From Zygnema cylindricum (Eukaryota; Streptophyta; Zygnematophyceae; Zygnematales; Zygnemataceae), in contig JBBHKE010003549.1 in NCBI GenBank assembly GCA_037447655.1, forward strand, positions 1-34,851: a stretch of DNA of 34,851 nt, written 5' to 3'. Shown here piece after piece: positions 31,290 to 34,851 of this stretch. Position numbers and translations under genes: made by a program. Each line of letters opens with the position of its first letter. The stretch's first letter is position 1. The notes below the pieces were generated by a model. It was given only the letters and a program-made list of their open reading frames with translations, ran no database searches and was not told where the DNA came from.

Positions 31290-31463
31290 AAGTACGTATA
31301 CAACGCCTCTATAATCAACAATTTCAAGATTGATACTTTTGTTAAGTGTTTTTCCAGAGAAATAATCGGAAAACATTTGTTGAACTTTTGGGATACGAGT
31401 GGAGCCTCAATTTACAGCCAAATCTGAAACTTGTCTCTTTGAAACCTTCGATTCTATCATTAT
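31290..31463 (-). pseudogene. HSP70 piece 2 (end of ATPase domain)
   Basis: After acceptor TTTTTTGCAG it encodes KRQVSDLAVN, a stop, then [19 protein letters not shown] and LNKSIN. The stop replaces the first Gly of the GGSTRIPK motif (TGA where GGA is expected). The 3' end is only approximate. Confidence 0.82.
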
Positions 31464-31641
31464 CTGCAAAAAACAAGCCATTATTTTTCAAATTAGAATC
31501 TAGGCAACTACTTTCCTAAATTAGACACCTAACAACAACTTTTTTAAGTTTAAACATAAAACTTTTAAATTCTAAAATGTTATCTCAAATTTGTGCTTAT
31601 CATTTAGTTCAATAAATTGTTATGTTAGATTCTTGTAAATT

Positions 31642-31790
31642 CCTCCCTCCCTTCTATTTTAAAAACAATTTTAAAATAGGAGAGAGAGAGAATATTACAT
31701 AATAAAGAAGATTACGTCCTCCCTCCCTTCTATCTTAAAAAAAAAAGGAGAGAGAGAAATAATATCACGTAATAAAAAAGATTTCGTCGG
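31642..31790. repeat. Tandem duplication of about 75 bp between HSP70 pieces 1 and 2
   Basis: TCCTCCCTCCCTTCTAT-TTAAAA followed by GGAGAGAGAGA-AATAT-AC-TAATAAA-AAGATT occurs twice in succession. Each unit contains complementary CCTCCCTC and GGAGAGAG blocks. Confidence 0.75.
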
Positions 31791-31985
31791 GCACAGCTGT
31801 GCAAAAGAGGTCTAACATTTTACCAAAATCACAAACTTCTTAAATTGCATGAAAATAAAATGAAATCATATAAAACTCACCTTCAAAAACAAATTCGATT
31901 TTAAAACAAAAACTATACAAAAATTACATCATGACTTTGTATAAATATTAGATCTTTTGAATTGTATAAAATTTGATAAACTCAC

Positions 31986-32068
31986 TTTGCCACTTGATTT
32001 TTTGCATCATCTCCAACCAAACGTTCCATATCCGTGAAAGCCACATACGCTGATATGGTGCGATTACC
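31986..32068 (-). pseudogene. HSP70 piece 1 (ATPase N-terminal segment)
   Basis: Encodes [20 protein letters not shown] and then DAKNQVA, matching the HSP70 segment [20 protein letters not shown]. Acceptor TTTTTAAG before it; donor GTGAGT after it splits a codon. The first exon (ATG, GIDLGTT motif) was not found upstream. Confidence 0.82.
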
Positions 32069-32640
32069 CTTAAAAACTTGTCGGTAACCAAAATATATAT
32101 ATCTTATAATGTCCATGACACATTAAGCAATGCATGATATTTTTTTTTGAAGAAGTTTATTTTAATGACAAAATAATAAAAACATATTTATGATAGAAGA
32201 AATAAAGTTAAACCTTGAGCTCTTTGTCGGAGAGAAAATAAATAAAATTAAGATTATACTCAATCAACAAAGTATAGTACAACACACGTATGATAAAATT
32301 AAGAATCCAAAATTTCTAAACTCCCAAAAGAAATAACACTTCAAAGCAGTACCACTTCTTTACGTTCAAACAATCAACAATAATTATTCAATTAAAGTTT
32401 TATAATTTCTTTAAAAACAACTATCAATAAAATTACCATTTTGTAATATTATATTGTACTGCAATCATCAAATAACCGTAAATGATATTACCTAAAATAC
32501 TTGTTAATTACAACAATTAATCGATGGAATAAACAAATTCAAAAAAAAAAAATCAACATAAAAAAAAACCATCATTTATTATGAGCGATAAAACTACTGC
32601 GATAAGCAAACAACATTAGGTTGTAAAAAAAAAAACAATT
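32069..32640. other. AT-rich flank upstream of the HSP70 relic, nothing recognised
   Basis: No first HSP70 exon (GIDLGTT motif) and no other coding similarity on either strand. Confidence 0.4.
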
Positions 32641-32649
32641 TTAATTAGT

Positions 32650-32915
32650 GGCCTCTTTTTTTTCCCTCTCTCTCTCTCCTCGCCCACTCATTTTTCGTCT
32701 AAATGTGCTCCCCCCTCTCTCTCCCTCTCCCTCTCCCTCTTCCGTTGTCACTTCATTTCCCTCTAAAATTGCTTTTTTTTCTCTCCTCTCCCTCTCTCAC
32801 TTTTTTTTCCTCAAAATCTGCTCCCTTCTCCCTCTCCCTCTCGCCCCCCTCATTTTCCATCTAAATCCGCCCTCCTCTCTCTTTTCCTCTCTTTTCCTTC
32901 CTCTTCTCCCACTTC
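32650..32915 (+). repeat. Pyrimidine tract with about four diverged 60-70 bp units
   Basis: CTCTCCCTCTCC runs separated by TCATTTTNCRTCTAAATNYGCT-like blocks (about 32687, 32751, 32798, 32848). It abuts the family A fragment; element A has a shorter pyrimidine stretch near the same part of its RNase H region. Confidence 0.7.
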
Positions 32916-33635
32916 TATTTTTTGTGACTCTCAAAGGGCATTGGCTCTTATGAAAAATCCTATCTATCATACACGAAACAAAACATATTGACATTCAATT
33001 TCACTTTACGCGTGATATGATTATTGATGGCACCTTGTCTTTCTCTCATTGTGCCACCGGCTCTCAACTTGCCGATTTTCTCACTAAACCTCTTCATCAT
33101 CCTTTGCTTCATCACCACATTTACTATGCCGGTCTTTTTGACTAACCATGCTTTAATCGAGGAAGGGTGTTGATATTCACTTAAAGCATTCTACACCACT
33201 TGTTATTTCTACACTGTTTTAGAGTCCTACTCGCTATGCTATAAGTTTAGTACTATGGTTTAGCGTTGTGTACTTTTATTTAATAAAATGTACATACCTT
33301 TATTAGCATTTATAATTCTTACGTAGGAATCCTTTTAGACTTAAATTTCTTTCACCATAACTAATTGTCCCTTCCTAAGCTACGTTTAAGAATAGTTATA
33401 CCTTTTAGAGCCTTTTTGGCTACCTCTTACTTTGTCTTATTATAAGACTCCCTTGTGTCGTTATGTAAACTAATAATTGAAATGAAACTCAAACTGCAAA
33501 CCTCTCATTCACTTGTTCTCTTGTTTGTCGATGCTTTTTTCTGCCTTCTCTATCTTGGTCTTTTACTTTTCTTTTTGACCTATCTTTGTTATTTTGTCAC
33601 ATTAGCTTTTTCGGCATTTCATGGCTCTCATTCGA
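32916..33635 (+). mobile_element. Fragment C: 5'-truncated family A copy (RNase H end plus 3' LTR)
   Basis: Starts with TTTTTTGTGACTCTCAA, matching element A from about 29255. Encodes the RNase H end (LALMKNPIYHT, HFTRD-IIDGT, ATGSQLADFLTK) with a one-base insertion near 32980, ending YYAGLFD-stop. A 468-bp LTR follows at 33168-33635. The LTR is only about 75-80% like A's, so it is an older insertion or another subfamily. Confidence 0.88.
33168..33635 (+). repeat. 3' LTR of fragment C
   Basis: Starts TGTTGATATTCACTTAAAGC after GAGGAAGGG; same length as A's 3' LTR. The 3' terminal CA appears as GA. Confidence 0.8.
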
Positions 33636-34851
33636 TAAATTCCACAGGTTAATAACTCAAAAGTTCAAGTTGTACATAAAAATAATAAAAATAATAATAA
33701 TAAATTAATTAACAAAATAAATAAACAAATAAAAACATGTTTTTTTTTTATTAAATAAAGGTCATCTGCTTTCTCATTTACCATCAACTTTATACATTGT
33801 ACGGGTCATCATTAGATAAAACCTCCTCCAAAAACTCTTATTGAACATTGAGACTATAGAAAAGTGAGAATAAAATTCACACAATTTGATAACTCTCTAT
33901 CCTCTCGTACCCTTTAATAGCAAAAAATCCTCTTCTTTTTACATAAAACACACAAAAAACTTCCTTCATTCCTTAATCCCCTAAACTCTTTGGCACTTCA
34001 AAATAGTTTTGTACTACAAAAATGTCGACAACAAGCGAATAAGAGCAAAAATATACCCAAAAACAGCCGCAAAGAAAGCACTACGACTAGTGGTAAACTC
34101 CTAGGTAGTCGACATATCAATCTCGACCATAAAATTACATTGACCAAAATAAGTATCAACGGTCACAATCTTCGCCAATCCTTCCTAGTCACAAGCTATC
34201 TCATCTTGGTCCATAATTTGTAAACAAGCGTTAAAAGCATAAAAAGCTTTTTCTTCAACACTCGTGGTTCCACAAACATCTCCTACGCTCTTCTACGTGT
34301 TTTGTGGACTATACCATGAATTGATATTAGCGTTACGTGTTTTGTGGACTATACCATGAATTGATATAAGCGTTATGAAATAATTATGGTTAAAAAATAA
34401 GTAGCAATATTAACCCTTATTTGAGATTTTTCAATATAAAAAATAAAAAAATCCCATTTATCAATAAAGGTGGCGTTATATCATGAGATTTTGAAATCGT
34501 ACGAACAACATTACAGAATGCAACAATTTGAACGGTGTTCTGTCGAGCAGAGAATGTAATCCGCATGCTCAAGAATGAGTGGTACCACGTAAGATAAGAT
34601 CGTATATTGAAAATCGTCAAGTATTTTTTTCACCAACAGACTTTAACTTGAAATCGTCATTTGCATACCATGTACGTGCGGACCAAGGCATCGGACCACA
34701 CAAATTTTGTACTCTTTGCAAACGTTTGTCAGATGCCAGCTCATTTAGAGTTTTTGCTTTTTTGCGTGACAAATGAGTGCTTCCACAAATAGTGTGACGA
34801 ATGGCTGGTAACAAAAATACCGCGACGATAGCTCGTTACGAGATCACTTTC
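33636..34851. other. AT-rich right end, no recognisable gene
   Basis: Contains AATAAT microsatellites and the 40-bp duplication. The last 350 bp are less AT-rich and hold short open frames on both strands that match no family I know. Confidence 0.4.
34295..34374. repeat. 40-bp direct tandem duplication
   Basis: Two copies (34295-34334 and 34335-34374), one base different. Each ends in TACCATGAATTGATATTAGC, which resembles the MITE terminus TACACCGTGAATCGCTATTAG. Confidence 0.85.

Larger units (their letters stand above)
17039..32068 (-). pseudogene. Broken HSP70 gene, four collinear pieces split by nested retrotransposons
   Basis: Minus-strand pieces at 32068-31986, 31463-about 31290, 17736-17575 and 17131-17039 encode, in order, segments of a cytosolic-type HSP70 chaperone: ATPase N-terminal motif, the [10 protein letters not shown] motif, the substrate-binding start ([22 protein letters not shown]) and KITITN-KGRLS. 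Most pieces have GT-AG style borders, so this was an intron-containing gene rather than a processed copy. It is dead: a stop in GGSTRIPK, a one-base loss in piece 3, no recognisable ATPase middle region (most of residues 60-320), no segment between pieces 2 and 3, and no C-terminus. The 13.5 kb between pieces 2 and 3 holds element A with B inside. The family call rests on several diagnostic motifs. Confidence 0.8.

Noticed and set aside
32648-32953. Ser/Pro/Leu-rich open frame of 101 codons
   Set aside because: Low-complexity translation of the pyrimidine tract that runs into the family A fragment in the wrong frame.
34579-34814. Overlapping frames of 65 codons on both strands at the right end, one with CTLCKR
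   Set aside because: Too short, with no supporting motif; a single Cys pair is not evidence for a zinc finger gene.

Overview
The window looks like nuclear DNA of a land plant or close streptophyte relative. It is AT-rich and intron-rich, full of simple repeats and LTR retrotransposons, and has a chloroplast-targeted light-harvesting-like gene and a plant-type GT47 (exostosin) glycosyltransferase. Both retrotransposons carry a primer site matching the anticodon arm of plant initiator tRNA-Met. That priming mode is better known from algae, fungi and animals than from seed plants, so a seed-free plant is possible, but this is only inference. I do not name a species.

Layout. (1) 1-7.6 kb, minus strand: a GT47 type II Golgi glycosyltransferase. 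I resolved eight exons with matching splice phases; the 3' end runs off the left edge. Its introns hold several mini- and microsatellites, and four 44-bp repeats with TGACGTCA-type sites lie just upstream of the start. (2) 7.8-12.9 kb: intergenic, with telomere-like repeats, a GTACG-rich island, two copies of a small TA-flanked inverted-repeat element (MITE), a G-quadruplex-type GGGA run and a 26-G homopolymer. (3) 12.95-13.62 kb, minus: an intact, intronless gene for a plastid LHC/HLIP-like membrane protein. (4) 13.6-17.0 kb: a long purine tract, an intact tRNA-Leu(CAA) gene, a third MITE and a second GTACG-rich repeat island. (5) 17.04-32.07 kb, minus: four collinear remnants of a cytosolic-type HSP70 gene. 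The two 3'-side pieces are separated from the two 5'-side pieces by about 13.5 kb. That interval holds an inverted repeat at its two edges and, inside it, Ty1/copia element A (about 5.5 kb). Element A is itself split by a second Ty1/copia element, B (6.5 kb). (6) 32.6-33.6 kb: a pyrimidine tract and a 5'-truncated third copy of family A. (7) 33.6-34.85 kb: AT-rich sequence with a 40-bp tandem duplication and no recognisable gene.

The likely functional genes are the GT47 gene, the LHC-like gene and the tRNA. Both retrotransposons and the HSP70 locus are broken by stops, frameshifts or deletions. The most interesting points are the nested insertion in the HSP70 relic with terminal inverted repeats at the interval edges, the half-tRNA primer site with an ATG inside it in both copia families, the repeated splice donors, and the nonapeptide repeat in the cytosolic tail of the glycosyltransferase.
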